DNA of 64,000 bases from Ottowia flava (GCF_042680565.1 NZ_JBHUEJ010000008.1:91830-155829); one strand, 5' to 3'. Shown: positions 16,182 through 25,494, counted from the first letter of the stretch. A program made the numbers and translations. The notes: a model not told the origin generated them from the sequence alone.

Positions 16182-17258
16182 ATGAGCGGCAATACTTTCG
16201 GCACACTGTTTGCCGTCACCAATTTCGGGGAATCGCACGGACCAGCCATTGGCTGCGTGATCGACGGCTGCCCGCCCGGCATGGCGCTGAGCGAGGCCGA
16301 CATCCAGCCCGAGCTGGACCGCCGCCGCCCAGGCACCAGCAAGTTCGTCACCCAGCGCAACGAGCCCGACCAGGTCGAGATCCTCTCGGGCGTGTACCAG
16401 GGCCAGACCACCGGCACGCCGATCTGCCTGCTGATCCGCAACACCGACCAGCGCAGCAAGGACTATGGCGACATCCTGCAAACCTTCCGCCCGGGCCACG
16501 CCGACTACACCTATTGGCGCAAGTACGGCATCCGCGACCCGCGCGGCGGCGGGCGCTCGTCCGCGCGGTTGACCGCGCCCACCGTGGCCGCCGGCGCCGT
16601 GGCGCGCAAATGGTTGCAGCAAAAGTACGGCACCACCTTCAAGGGCTGCATGACGCAGGTGGGCGAACTGGCGATCGGCTTCGAGGGCTGGGAGCATGTG
16701 CAGGGCAACCCCTTCTTTGCCCCCGTGGCCGACGTGTCGGCCATCGAGGACTACATGAACGTGCTGCGCAAGTCGGGCGACTCGTGCGGCGCGCGCCTGC
16801 GCGTGACGGCGCAGAACGTGCCCGTCGGCCTGGGCGAGCCGCTGTACGACCGCCTGGACGCCGACATCGCTAAGGCCATGATGGGTTTGAACGCGGTCAA
16901 GGGCGTGGAGATTGGCGACGGCTTTGCCAGCGTGGCGCACAAGGGCAGCATGCATGGCGACGCCATCCTGCCGGGCGGCCGGTTCGAGACCAATCACGAC
17001 GGCGGCGTGCTGGGCGGCATCAGCAACGGGCAGGATCTGGAAGTGGCGGTGGCGGTCAAACCGACCAGTTCGCTGCTGGTGCCCCGCGCGTCCATCAATA
17101 CCGTCGGGGAACCGGTGGAGGTGATCACCAAGGGCCGGCACGACCCGTGCGTGGGTATTCGTGCCACGCCGATCCTGGAGGCGCTTTTGGCGCTGGTGGT
17201 GATGGAGCACGCGCTGCGCCAGCGCGCGCAATGTGGCGACGTGTCGATCCCGGAGTAG
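16182..17258 (+). CDS. aroC: Chorismate synthase
   Basis: The 358-residue enzyme starts MSGNTFGTLFAVTNFGESHGPAIGCVIDGCPPGM. It shows the family signatures FGESHG, DYTYWRKYGIRDPRGGGRSSARLTA and the FMN site region SMHGD...GGRFETNHDGGVLGGISNGQ. It converts EPSP to chorismate using reduced FMN, the last common step of aromatic amino acid synthesis. Family length is normal (about 360). Confidence 0.97.
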   Translation: MSGNTFGTLFAVTNFGESHGPAIGCVIDGCPPGMALSEADIQPELDRRRPGTSKFVTQRNEPDQVEILSGVYQGQTTGTPICLLIRNTDQRSKDYGDILQTFRPGHADYTYWRKYGIRDPRGGGRSSARLTAPTVAAGAVARKWLQQKYGTTFKGCMTQVGELAIGFEGWEHVQGNPFFAPVADVSAIEDYMNVLRKSGDSCGARLRVTAQNVPVGLGEPLYDRLDADIAKAMMGLNAVKGVEIGDGFASVAHKGSMHGDAILPGGRFETNHDGGVLGGISNGQDLEVAVAVKPTSSLLVPRASINTVGEPVEVITKGRHDPCVGIRATPILEALLALVVMEHALRQRAQCGDVSIPE

Positions 17259-17263
17259 CGAGC

Positions 17264-17317
17264 AAATATAGCCGAACACCAGTCTGGTTGTGCGCAGGCA
17301 GCTATTGTTTAGATAGT
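17264..17317 (+). repeat. 54-nt interspersed repeat, copy 5
   Basis: AAATAT, 22 nt, GCGC, AGGCAGCTATTG and a terminal TAGT. It lies between aroC and the sensor kinase gene, ending 10 nt before the kinase ATG. Confidence 0.8.
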
Positions 17318-17327
17318 AAAATTTACC

Positions 17328-18776
17328 ATGCGCCCCGTTATTCCTACCGCCGCCATTACCGTGCCCGTGGATCCGAGCAAGGAAGCGGACTGGCTGGAAG
17401 CAGCGTCATACAACGCATTTTTCAGCAGCATGAGCGGGGCACAGCTCTCGGCCCTCATGATGGCCGCGATCTTGGTCATGCTCTCTTACGAGCATGTACC
17501 GGCGGGCGTGTTGCTGGTCTGGTCTTCGCTGGCCATGGTCGACGTGGTTTGGCGTTCCACGGTAAGAAAGCACTACGAGCGTCTGGTGCGCGGGCATTCG
17601 ATGGAAGAGCAGCTCAACTATGCCCGCAAACAGGAACCCCTGTGGGTGTTCAATGGGATGTTCTGGGGTCTGACCCCCTTGGGGCTTTTTAGCTACCTGC
17701 CGGCCACCGACGCTCTTATCGCCTGGCTGCCTGTGATCGCGGGAGGCATTGGGCGTACGAGCTACCTTGCACCCCATCTGCGCTCGGCCAGGATTTATCT
17801 GGTCGTGTTCGCAGCCTGCCTCGCGCTCAGCGTCGCGGTGGAACTGGTGGTGGGCTTGTACGACCCGCTGGGTCCGCGACGCTGGTGGATGCCCGTTGCA
17901 CTGGTTCTGTACGTGCTCCTTTTGGCGCGGCTGATCCGCGTGCATCACGCGCGCCACGCGCAGGTCATCGACTTGCTCTACCAGAACCAGCTGCTGATCC
18001 AGTCGCTGCGCGAGCAGACGCGAGCGGCCCGCAGCGGGGCAGAGTTCCGCACCCGCTTTCTGGCCGGCGCGGCGCACGACCTCAAGCAGCCCATTAGCGC
18101 GCTGGGCATCTACGCCGAATGGCTGGGCAGTGAGCCCCGCCTTGTGGAGGAGCTTGCGCCCAAGATCCTGCAGGCCACCCAGGCCATCAATAGCCTGTTC
18201 GATTCGCTGTTCGATTTGGCTAAGCTAGATGTCGATCACCTGCAGTTGAACCTACGGCCGCTCAACGTCGGCGCTCTGCTGAAGGACCTGCTCGTTCAAT
18301 ACCGTCCGCTGGCGGTGCAGAAGGGATTGGTGCTTCGCGCGCGTTCGATCGATGCTGTGATCTTGACCGACTCGATCATCTTGCGCCGTATTCTCGGGAA
18401 CTTGATCTCGAACGCGATTCGCTACACATCGCATGGCGGGGTGCTGCTCGGCGTGCGCCGGTGCCAAGGGAGTTTGCTGTTCGAAGTGTGGGATACGGGC
18501 ATGGGCATTGCGGCCGACCAGCATGCCCACATCTTCGGCGAGTTCTACAAGGTCCCCCAAGGTGGGACCGAAGACGGCTTTGGCCTGGGCTTGTCGCTGG
18601 TACGCAGGTTGGCCGCCTTGATGGACTACCCGATCACCTTGCGTTCGCGTCTCGCCAAAGGCACGGTGTTTCGCCTGCAGGTGCCGCTCTCCGAGCCTGC
18701 TCCAGAGTCACAACGACTCACTGGCTCAACAGACCATGGCGGCGCGCGAAGTGGAGCGTCTGCGTCCGGGACTTGA
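17328..18776 (+). CDS. Membrane-bound sensor histidine kinase
   Basis: The 482-residue protein has about six membrane segments in residues 40-205 and no large periplasmic domain, then HisKA with phospho-accepting His250 (AGAAHDLKQPISALG) and HATPase_c with the N box (NLISNAIRYT), G1 (DTGMGIA) and G2 (DGFGLGLSLV). An intramembrane-sensing kinase is likely. The partner is probably the response regulator encoded convergently at 18718-19329; the two genes overlap by 59 nt at their 3' ends. A repeat copy occupies its leader. Confidence 0.9.
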   Translation: MRPVIPTAAITVPVDPSKEADWLEAASYNAFFSSMSGAQLSALMMAAILVMLSYEHVPAGVLLVWSSLAMVDVVWRSTVRKHYERLVRGHSMEEQLNYARKQEPLWVFNGMFWGLTPLGLFSYLPATDALIAWLPVIAGGIGRTSYLAPHLRSARIYLVVFAACLALSVAVELVVGLYDPLGPRRWWMPVALVLYVLLLARLIRVHHARHAQVIDLLYQNQLLIQSLREQTRAARSGAEFRTRFLAGAAHDLKQPISALGIYAEWLGSEPRLVEELAPKILQATQAINSLFDSLFDLAKLDVDHLQLNLRPLNVGALLKDLLVQYRPLAVQKGLVLRARSIDAVILTDSIILRRILGNLISNAIRYTSHGGVLLGVRRCQGSLLFEVWDTGMGIAADQHAHIFGEFYKVPQGGTEDGFGLGLSLVRRLAALMDYPITLRSRLAKGTVFRLQVPLSEPAPESQRLTGSTDHGGARSGASASGT

Positions 18777-19329
18777 CCCCTAGACGACGAAACAGTCGCC
18801 ACAGGTGCACCTTCACGGTGTGCTCGCTGATGCCAAGCTGGTCGGCGATCTCGCGGTTGGACAGCCCTTGATCCAGCATGACGATGAGCTGTTTCTGTCG
18901 TTTGGACAGGCGTGTGTCAAAACCCAGTTCACCAGTGGCCTCATCCAACTCGCCCAACTGGCTGTCGATCACCATCATGGAGCGCAGTGCAGTAGTGATT
19001 TCCGCAGCGCCGGCCGACTTCTCAATGTACGCATCGGCGCCGGCAGCGCGGCACCATTCCTCCGCGTCTTCAGCGGGAGAAGCGGAAATGACGATGACCG
19101 GCACGTCCGGGAACTGGTTCTTGAGGAACTTCACGCCGGACACGCCGACGGTGTCGGGCAGCTTCAAGTCCAGACAGAAAAATTCCGGCTCTCCTCGGTC
19201 GGCCACTTCGCGCTCGATGGCGGACAGTTGAGACAGCTCCACCACCTCTACGCCTGGCCGTACGCGTCGCAGCAGCATTACCACCGCTTCGCGCATCAAC
19301 GGGTGGTCATCAATCACATATACAGTCAA
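18718..19329 (-). CDS. LuxR/NarL-type response regulator
   Basis: The 203-residue protein has a receiver domain with phospho-acceptor Asp54 (FCLDLKLPD), acidic pair DD near residue 7-8 and Lys in IEKSAG, followed by a LuxR helix-turn-helix (LSKRQKQLIVMLDQGLSNREIADQLGISEHTVKVHLWRLFRRLGV). It should bind DNA when phosphorylated by the convergently encoded kinase. Its 3' end overlaps the kinase gene by 59 nt antisense, an arrangement that makes simultaneous transcription of the pair subject to collision. Confidence 0.92.
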   Translation of the reverse strand: MTVYVIDDHPLMREAVVMLLRRVRPGVEVVELSQLSAIEREVADRGEPEFFCLDLKLPDTVGVSGVKFLKNQFPDVPVIVISASPAEDAEEWCRAAGADAYIEKSAGAAEITTALRSMMVIDSQLGELDEATGELGFDTRLSKRQKQLIVMLDQGLSNREIADQLGISEHTVKVHLWRLFRRLGVKSRTQTLHFARRHGLLSQ

Positions 19330-19337
19330 TCTCCGTG

Positions 19338-19400
19338 CTCCTGCGCTCCCTTTTTTGGGATTGTTATGGGGTTGTTATGGGACGGCGATGTCCCATTATG
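19338..19400. promoter_or_regulatory. Control region of the response regulator: direct and inverted repeats
   Basis: Two tandem TTGTTATGGG units lie at about 19358-19380. They are followed by GGGAC-N6-GTCCC and a GC-rich stretch. They sit within 80 nt upstream of the response-regulator start on the opposite strand, so they could be its autoregulatory sites. No match to a known box is claimed. Confidence 0.4.
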
Positions 19401-19451
19401 TACTGCCGGGCCCATACTCCCGGGGGCCGACGGACAAAAAGACTTGGGAAT

Positions 19452-20768
19452 TCACCCTGCGTGGTGCAATACCAACCTTGTCAGCGCGTCGTCAAGATCC
19501 GTTTGTTCAACGGTATCATTGGGTACAAAGTGTGCTGTCAGTTCGGGTAGCGCGGCAACACCCTCCGTCTGCAATCGTTTGACGACGTTACCTGCATCAC
19601 GGGGTGATTCGAAGGCGTTACTTTGCAGCAATACCCGGCCTCCCGGTTCGGTCAGCTTGAAGTAAAAGCGGCCGTCGGAGTCACGGTACTGCTTGAAACT
19701 GGCCAGCTCCCCTTTTGTTCTGACAGGCGCGACGGCCGTGGCGGCGGTGCTGCCCAACGCACGCAGGCCGACGGCTCGTCGCAAGACCCTCATCTTGGGC
19801 GTGGCGATGGCTCGAGCCTTCTCGGCCCCGCGAAGGAGGATGGCCTCGACTTCCTGCGGGTGTGCAGTCAAATGAGCATATCGCTCGCGCATCGGGCCGA
19901 CTTCCTGGTCGATACGGTCAAATAGCACCTGTTTGGCATCGCCCCAGGCAATGCCTTCGTCAAATGCGCGAGCAAATGCCGCGGTCTCGTCATCGGTCGC
20001 GAAGGCGCGGTAGATCTGGAACAGCGCCGAGCTCTCGGTGTCCTTAGGCTCGCCGGGGGCGCGCGAGTCGGTCACGATGGACATGATCTGTTTGCGCATT
20101 TGCGCCTGCGAGCCAAACAGTGCAATGGTGTTGTCGTAGCTCTTGCTCATCTTGCGGCCATCCAGACCTGGCAACAAGGCCACATTGTCGTCAATTAGCA
20201 CCTCAGGGAGCGTCAGATGCTCGCCATACAGGTGATTGAAGCTGGAGGCCATGTCGCGCGCCATCTCCAGGTGCTGGATCTGGTCGCGCCCCACGGGCAC
20301 CTGATGTGCGTCGAACATCAGGATGTCGGCCGCCATCAGCACCGGGTACATGAACAGGCCTGCCGTCACGTCGTGGTCGGGCTCCTGCCCGGCGGCGGCG
20401 TTCTTGTCGAGCATGGCCTTGTAGGCGTGGGCACGGTTCAGCAGACCCTTGCCAGTCACACAGGTGAGAAACCAGCTCAGTTCGGGGATTTCGGGAATGT
20501 CCGATTGGCGATAAAACACCACGTGTTCCGGGTCAAGCCCTGCAGCCAGCCAGCTTGATGCGATTTCCAGCGTGCTGCGCTGGATGCGCTCAGGGTCGTC
20601 GCACTTGATGAGCGCATGGTAGTCGGCAAGGAAGTAGAAGCTCTGGACGCCGGGAGCCCGGCTGGCGCGCACGGACGCGCGGATGGAGCCGACATAGTTG
20701 CCCAGGTGCGGTGTGCCTGTGGTCGTAATGCCCGTCAGAACGCGGCGCGAAGCGGTGGAGGAAGACAT
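19452..20768 (-). CDS. trpS: Tryptophanyl-tRNA synthetase with C-terminal YegP/DUF1508-like extension
   Basis: The class I synthetase core has GTPHLGNYVGS as the HIGH-like motif and GRKMSKSYDN as KMSKS near residue 200. At 438 residues it is about 100 longer than E. coli TrpS. The extra C-terminus contains FKQYRDSDGRFYFKLTEPGG and VLLQSNAFESPRDAGNVVKRLQ, a pattern like a YegP/DUF1508 repeat. It charges tRNA-Trp in the cytoplasm. It is the last gene of a five-gene minus-strand run starting at 23956. Confidence 0.93.
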   Translation of the reverse strand: MSSSTASRRVLTGITTTGTPHLGNYVGSIRASVRASRAPGVQSFYFLADYHALIKCDDPERIQRSTLEIASSWLAAGLDPEHVVFYRQSDIPEIPELSWFLTCVTGKGLLNRAHAYKAMLDKNAAAGQEPDHDVTAGLFMYPVLMAADILMFDAHQVPVGRDQIQHLEMARDMASSFNHLYGEHLTLPEVLIDDNVALLPGLDGRKMSKSYDNTIALFGSQAQMRKQIMSIVTDSRAPGEPKDTESSALFQIYRAFATDDETAAFARAFDEGIAWGDAKQVLFDRIDQEVGPMRERYAHLTAHPQEVEAILLRGAEKARAIATPKMRVLRRAVGLRALGSTAATAVAPVRTKGELASFKQYRDSDGRFYFKLTEPGGRVLLQSNAFESPRDAGNVVKRLQTEGVAALPELTAHFVPNDTVEQTDLDDALTRLVLHHAG

Positions 20769-20792
20769 GAAAAATTGGAGAAAAGGCGCCGG

Positions 20793-21461
20793 TCAGCTCA
20801 GCAATGCTGCCAGCGGCGACAAGATCAAATCGAGAAAACCGAATGTGAGCGACATCAAAGGGCGCATCCACCAGTTGCTGATGACCCCCGCGACCAGCAG
20901 GCCCATCACGATGAAGAAGCCCCAGGGCTCGATGCGGCCATAGGTCATGGCCGCCTTTGGCGGCAAGAGCCCGGCCACGACACGGCCGCCGTCCAGCGGG
21001 GGCAGCGGAAACAAGTTGAAGACCATCATCACGACGTTCACCAACACCCCGGCGCGGCACATCTCCAGGAAAAAGCGTTCCTCGACACCCGTGCCGCGCA
21101 GCAGGTAAAGCGCCACGGCCCAGAAAATGGCCTGCAGCAGATTGGACATCGGGCCAGCCAATGCCACCAGGATGCTGTCACGCCGCGGATTCTTCAGCCG
21201 CCCGAAGTTCACCGGGACAGGCTTGGCGTACCCGAACAGGAACGCGCCAGCCGTCATCAGGTACATCGCCAGCGGAATGATGATCGTCCCGATCGGATCG
21301 ATGTGTTTGAGCGGGTTGAGGGTCACACGCCCGAGCGCTGCCGCGGTGTTGTCGCCATAGTGGCGCGCCACGTAGCCGTGCGCCGCTTCGTGCACGGTGA
21401 TCGCAAAAAGCACCGGCAGGGCGTAGATGGCAATGGTCTGAATGATATTGGCGAAGTCCAC
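20793..21461 (-). CDS. Site-2 protease family (M50) membrane metalloprotease
   Basis: The 222-residue polytopic protein has the zinc motif HEAAH (TVHEAAHGYVARHYGD) and the second-site motif PLPPLDGGRV, with hydrophobic segments around both. It lacks PDZ domains and resembles the short YwhC-type M50B peptidases rather than RseP. The substrate is unknown. It lies between the YciO/Sua5 and trpS genes, in an order I consider common in betaproteobacteria. Confidence 0.9.
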   Translation of the reverse strand: MDFANIIQTIAIYALPVLFAITVHEAAHGYVARHYGDNTAAALGRVTLNPLKHIDPIGTIIIPLAMYLMTAGAFLFGYAKPVPVNFGRLKNPRRDSILVALAGPMSNLLQAIFWAVALYLLRGTGVEERFFLEMCRAGVLVNVVMMVFNLFPLPPLDGGRVVAGLLPPKAAMTYGRIEPWGFFIVMGLLVAGVISNWWMRPLMSLTFGFLDLILSPLAALLS

Positions 21462-21505
21462 ACCACCATTGTCTCAGACCGGCCGGGCGCTTCAGCCCGC
21501 AGAGA

Positions 21506-22129
21506 TCAAAGGCCGAGCGTTGCTGGATCACCGCGGCCGCGGCGCAGCACCTCGGGAGGCGAGGTCGTCAGGTCGACTACCGTGGTCGGCTCCAAGGGGC
21601 AGGCGCCGGCTTCGATGACGCCGGCCACCTGTTTTTCCAGCCGGTCGCGGATTTCCTCGGGGTCGTTCAGCGGGTCCGTCTCGCCAGGTAGGATCAGCGT
21701 TGTGGCCAGCAGGGGGCCACCATGCAGCTCCAGCAGATCAAGTAGAACCCTGTTCTCAGGCACACGCAGCCCGATGGTCTTGCGCTGCGGGTGGCTGACG
21801 CGCCGCGGCACTTCCTTGCTGGCTTCGAGCACGAAGGTGAATGGGCCTGGCGTACCTAGCTTCAGCAGCCGGTACTGCGCGTTGTCCACCCGCGCGTAGC
21901 TGGCCAACTCGCTCAGGTCGCGGCAGATCAGTGCCAGAAGTTGCTTATCGTCCAGCCCACGGATGCGGCGCACGGCGTCCACGGCCGACTTGTCGTCCAG
22001 ATGGCAGACCAGCGAATAGCTGGAATCGGTTGGGACGGCCAACACCCCGCCTTGATCGAGCAGCGCAACCGCCTGTTTCAGCAGACGCGGCTGCGGGTTC
22101 TCGGGGTGGACGCTGAAATACTGGGCCAT
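21506..22129 (-). CDS. YciO/Sua5/YrdC-family protein (threonylcarbamoyl-AMP synthase-like)
   Basis: The 207-residue protein has the YrdC-fold motifs VLAVPTDSSYSLVC, KQLLALICRD, PGPFTFVLEAS, RKTIGLRVPEN and GGPLLATTLILPGE. The short length and SYSLVC motif fit YciO better than TsaC. YrdC-fold proteins make threonylcarbamoyl-AMP for tRNA t6A; YciO paralogs have weaker or unclear activity. The start at 22129 (MAQYFSVHPENP) is typical of the family. Confidence 0.88.
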   Translation of the reverse strand: MAQYFSVHPENPQPRLLKQAVALLDQGGVLAVPTDSSYSLVCHLDDKSAVDAVRRIRGLDDKQLLALICRDLSELASYARVDNAQYRLLKLGTPGPFTFVLEASKEVPRRVSHPQRKTIGLRVPENRVLLDLLELHGGPLLATTLILPGETDPLNDPEEIRDRLEKQVAGVIEAGACPLEPTTVVDLTTSPPEVLRRGRGDPATLGL

Positions 22130-22157
22130 GGCGCTATTGTGCGGCCAAGTCAGAGCC

Positions 22158-23105
22158 TCAAGGCTCCACCGGCTCAATCGGGATGCGCCGCTCGCGCATG
22201 GTGAGCCAGGCGCCCGCCGCGCCGCACACGGCGATCAGGGCAATCCCGAGAAGTGAGGCGGTATCCGGCACCTGATGAAACACCCACCAGCCGCCCAACA
22301 TCGCAAAGGCGATCTGCGCGTAGAGGTAGGGCGTGAGCGTGGACGCGGGCGCACGCCGATACGCCAGGATCAGCAGAAAGTGCCCCACCGTCGCCGCTAC
22401 GCCCATCAGGAAAAGCGTGCCCCAACTGTGCCAGGAAGGAAGGGCCTGCCAGACAAAAGGCAGCGCGAAAGAGGTCGCCACCGTGCCGACCCAACCGGTA
22501 TAGAAATGCATGGTCAACGGATTTTCCGTGCGCACCAGGTGGCTGGTCAGGATCTGGAAAGCGGCGTTGGTGCCGACCAAACCCAGCGGCAGCAGCATCG
22601 CCCAGCCAAAGGCATCACCACCAGGCCGAAGGATCAGAAGGGTGCCGACAAAGCCGCCCGCAACCAGCGTCCAGCGCAGCGGCGAGACATGTTCCTTGAG
22701 CACCGTTGCCGCCAGCACGGTGATCGCCAGCGGCGTCACCATCACGACGGCCGTGAATTCCGCCATGGGCATGTAACGCAGGCTCAGGAACGCGAACATC
22801 GTGCTGCCCAGCAGAAGCAGTCCGCGCAGCAACTGGTAACCCGGATGCCGTGTGCGGAGCACGCTCCGGCCATGCAAGGGCAACAGCACGGCGGTCGTCG
22901 CCATCGCCTGGAAGGTGTAGCGAAACCACACGCCCATCAACACAGGCACGGTGGCGACCGCGACCTTGGTCGCCGTGTCCAGCGTGGCAAAGCAGGCGAC
23001 GGCCAGCACGGCCATGGCCACGCCGGCCAGAGTGCGCTCTGCGGAACGATCGCGTCCGGCCGCTGGCCGATCGGGATGGTGGTCCCGAGGAACCTGTGCA
23101 CTCAC
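22158..23105 (-). CDS. EamA/DMT-superfamily transporter
   Basis: The 315-residue protein has ten hydrophobic segments in two EamA repeats (for example MAVLAVACFATLDTATKVAVA, LPLGLVGTNAAFQILTSHLV, LIGIALIAVCGAAGAWL-like ending). The GTG start at 23105 overlaps the PHP stop codon as GTGA, a coupling signal that decides the start over longer frames. Drug/metabolite exporters of this type move amino acids, nucleobases or drugs; the substrate is unknown. Confidence 0.85.
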   Translation of the reverse strand: MSAQVPRDHHPDRPAAGRDRSAERTLAGVAMAVLAVACFATLDTATKVAVATVPVLMGVWFRYTFQAMATTAVLLPLHGRSVLRTRHPGYQLLRGLLLLGSTMFAFLSLRYMPMAEFTAVVMVTPLAITVLAATVLKEHVSPLRWTLVAGGFVGTLLILRPGGDAFGWAMLLPLGLVGTNAAFQILTSHLVRTENPLTMHFYTGWVGTVATSFALPFVWQALPSWHSWGTLFLMGVAATVGHFLLILAYRRAPASTLTPYLYAQIAFAMLGGWWVFHQVPDTASLLGIALIAVCGAAGAWLTMRERRIPIEPVEP

Positions 23106-23956
23106 TGGATGCGATCGGCCAGCGCCGACCACACCGTGGGCAGGTGTGGGGGCAGCGGTGGCAGCGCGCCTAGATCGGTGTAGCTTTCATCCGGGCTGTG
23201 GAAGTCGCTGCCGCGCGAGCACAGCAGGCCGAATTCCTGCGCGGTTTCGGCGTACTTCACCGCTTCCGATGCGCTGTGGCTGCCGGTGACCACCTCCACG
23301 CCGCGCCCGCCGTGCTCCTTGAATTCGGAAAACAGCGCGTATTCCTCGTTCGGCGTGAAGCGGTAACGCGCTGGGTGAGCGATCACGGCGACGCCGCCGG
23401 CCTGCGTGATCCAGTTCACCGCGTCGCCCAGCTTGGCCCATTGGTGCGGCACGAAGCCGGGTTTGCCTTCGGTGAGAAAGCGCCGAAACACCTCTGACGT
23501 GTCGCGGCACACGCCACTCTCCACCAGAAACCGGGCGAAGTGGGTGCGCGAGATCAGGCGCGGATTGCCCACGTACTCGAGCGCGCCTTCGTACGCGCCT
23601 TCGATGCCCACCTTGGCCAACTGTTCGCTCATCGCGCGCGCGCGCGGCCCGCGCCCGTCGCGCGTGTCGGCGAGCCCCTGGACGATGCGCGGATCCTCGG
23701 CGTCAAAGCCCAGGCCGACGATGTGGACCGTGGTGTCTATGAAGGTAACGGAGATTTCGACGCCGGTGAGGTAGCGCATGCCCAGCGTCCGCGCGGCCGC
23801 CAGGGCGCGCTGCTGGCCGCCGACTTCGTCGTGGTCGGTCAACGACCACAGGTCGACACCGTTCGCGCTGGCCCGCTCGGCCAGGGCTTCGGGTGTCAGG
23901 GTGCCGTCGGAGACGACGGAATGGCAGTGCAGGTCGGCGTTGGCAGGAAAGCTCAC
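23102..23956 (-). CDS. rnm: PHP-domain phosphoesterase (YciV/RNase AM, 3',5'-nucleotide bisphosphatase type)
   Basis: The 284-residue protein has the PHP metal motifs ADLHCHSVVSDG, SLTDHDEVGG, LTGVEIS, a long insertion with RTHFARFLVESG, VIAHPARY and CSRGSDFHSPDE. Relatives hydrolyse 3',5'-bisphosphonucleotides such as pAp or act as 5'-to-3' exonuclease on short RNA. It is first in the five-gene run down to trpS. Confidence 0.88.
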   Translation of the reverse strand: MSFPANADLHCHSVVSDGTLTPEALAERASANGVDLWSLTDHDEVGGQQRALAAARTLGMRYLTGVEISVTFIDTTVHIVGLGFDAEDPRIVQGLADTRDGRGPRARAMSEQLAKVGIEGAYEGALEYVGNPRLISRTHFARFLVESGVCRDTSEVFRRFLTEGKPGFVPHQWAKLGDAVNWITQAGGVAVIAHPARYRFTPNEEYALFSEFKEHGGRGVEVVTGSHSASEAVKYAETAQEFGLLCSRGSDFHSPDESYTDLGALPPLPPHLPTVWSALADRIQ

Positions 23957-23996
23957 CAGGCCATTTTACGGAGCGCGCCCTCGTTTCGACAGCGGC

Positions 23997-25403
23997 TCAG
24001 GCTGCAGGCGGCTCGGGCCAGGCGCGTTGCGGGGCACGCATGCGCTCGAAGGCGCGTGCCACTTGCAGCACGCCGAGGTCGTCGAAGCGCTGGCCAGCGA
24101 TCTGCAGGCCAATCGGCAGGCCATCGTCGTCGTACCCGGCGTTGACCGAGATGGCGGGCTGCTCGCCCATGTTGAACGGTACGGTGAAGCCGATGTGCTC
24201 CAGCCCGCGCAGGGGGTCGTTGGTGGGCGAAGGCCAGTCGAACGCGGCAGGCCCACAGGGCGCCGTGGGCGAAAGCAGAAAATCCAGCCCCTGCATGGCC
24301 TGGTTTGTGGCCACGCGCGTGGCGTGCGTCTGCGCGTAGGCCTGGTACACGTCGGCGCCGCTCATCGCGCCGGCGCTCTCGGCCCAGGTGCGGATGCAGG
24401 GCAGCACGCTGTCGCGCGCGTTCTCGGTCAACCCACTCAGGTCGACCAGCGAGCGCATGCGCCAGAAATGGTCGAGCCCGGCCAGCATCGCGGGCGTCAT
24501 GAATGGCGCCAACGGGGTGATCACCGCGCCTTCGGCTTCGAAGCGGCGTGCGGCGTCTTCAATGGCCGAGCGGATGGGCGGCGCCACTGGCAAGCCGCAG
24601 CCTGCGTCCAGCAGCAGACCGACGCGCAGGCCACGCAGGGGCTTTGGCTTCTTCCAGGTGGCCGCCCAGTCGATGCGCTGGGGTGGCAGATTCATGCTGT
24701 CGCGTGCGTCCGGCGCGCTCAGCACCTGCATCAGCAGCGCCGCATCGTCCACGGTGCGCGTCATCGGGCCGGCAGCGCGGCCCATGAAGGGCGGGTCGAT
24801 CGGCACGCGACCCAGGCTCGGCTTGAAGCCGACGATGCCGCACCAGCCCGCTGGCAGGCGGATGGAGCCGCCAATGTCGGTGCCGAGGTGCAGCGGCCCG
24901 TAGCCGGCGGCGCACGCGGCGCCCGCACCGGCGCTGGAGCCCCCGGGCGTGCGCGACAGATCCCACGGGTTGCGCGTGATGCGGTGAAAGGTCGAGAGGC
25001 CCGACGACAGCATGCCGTAATCGGGCATGGTGGTTTTGCTGATGAAGACGGCACCCGCTTCGCGTACGCGGGCGACTGGCGGTGCGTCAGCGAGCGCTGG
25101 CGCGAGCGGCGTCGCGCGCGTGCCCAGCGGCGTCGGGTCGCCCTGCGTGGCAATGTTGTCCTTGATCGTGACGGGCACGCCGTCGAGCGCTCCCGTGGGG
25201 CGACGCCGCAGCCAGCGCTCTTCGGACGCACGCGCCTCGGCCAGCGCGGCTTCGGGGCGCAGCAGGTAGGTGGCGTCCAGCGCGGGCTCCCAGCGCTCGA
25301 TTTGCGTCAACACGTCGCGCAGCACTTCGACCGGCGAGAACGCACGGCGCCGGTAGCCGGCCAGGAGTTCGGTGGCGCTCAGGGTGTGCAGCGATGCGGT
25401 CAT
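23997..25403 (-). CDS. Amidase (amidase signature family)
   Basis: The 468-residue enzyme has the complete Ser-cisSer-Lys triad: Lys81 in PVTIKDNIAT, cis-Ser156 in GGSSAGAGAACAAG and nucleophile Ser180 in GTDIGGSIRLPA. The family includes GatA and various amide, carbamate and urea-derivative hydrolases. No gatB/gatC are near, so it is not the tRNA amidotransferase. It lies downstream of an ABC solute-binding protein gene and may process an imported amide or peptide; this is inference. Confidence 0.9.
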   Translation of the reverse strand: MTASLHTLSATELLAGYRRRAFSPVEVLRDVLTQIERWEPALDATYLLRPEAALAEARASEERWLRRRPTGALDGVPVTIKDNIATQGDPTPLGTRATPLAPALADAPPVARVREAGAVFISKTTMPDYGMLSSGLSTFHRITRNPWDLSRTPGGSSAGAGAACAAGYGPLHLGTDIGGSIRLPAGWCGIVGFKPSLGRVPIDPPFMGRAAGPMTRTVDDAALLMQVLSAPDARDSMNLPPQRIDWAATWKKPKPLRGLRVGLLLDAGCGLPVAPPIRSAIEDAARRFEAEGAVITPLAPFMTPAMLAGLDHFWRMRSLVDLSGLTENARDSVLPCIRTWAESAGAMSGADVYQAYAQTHATRVATNQAMQGLDFLLSPTAPCGPAAFDWPSPTNDPLRGLEHIGFTVPFNMGEQPAISVNAGYDDDGLPIGLQIAGQRFDDLGVLQVARAFERMRAPQRAWPEPPAA

Positions 25404-25438
25404 GGCGATGCGTTCTGCGGGAGAACGGGTGAAATGAA

Positions 25439-25494
25439 TGAAATCGGCCGGCAGCCCTAGAAGGATCTGCGCAGGTAGCTATCAAAATGGAAGC
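25439..25494 (+). repeat. 54-nt interspersed repeat, copy 6
   Basis: AAATCG, 22 nt, GCGC, AGGTAGCTATCAA and AAGC. It lies between the solute-binding-protein gene and the amidase gene. Confidence 0.85.
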
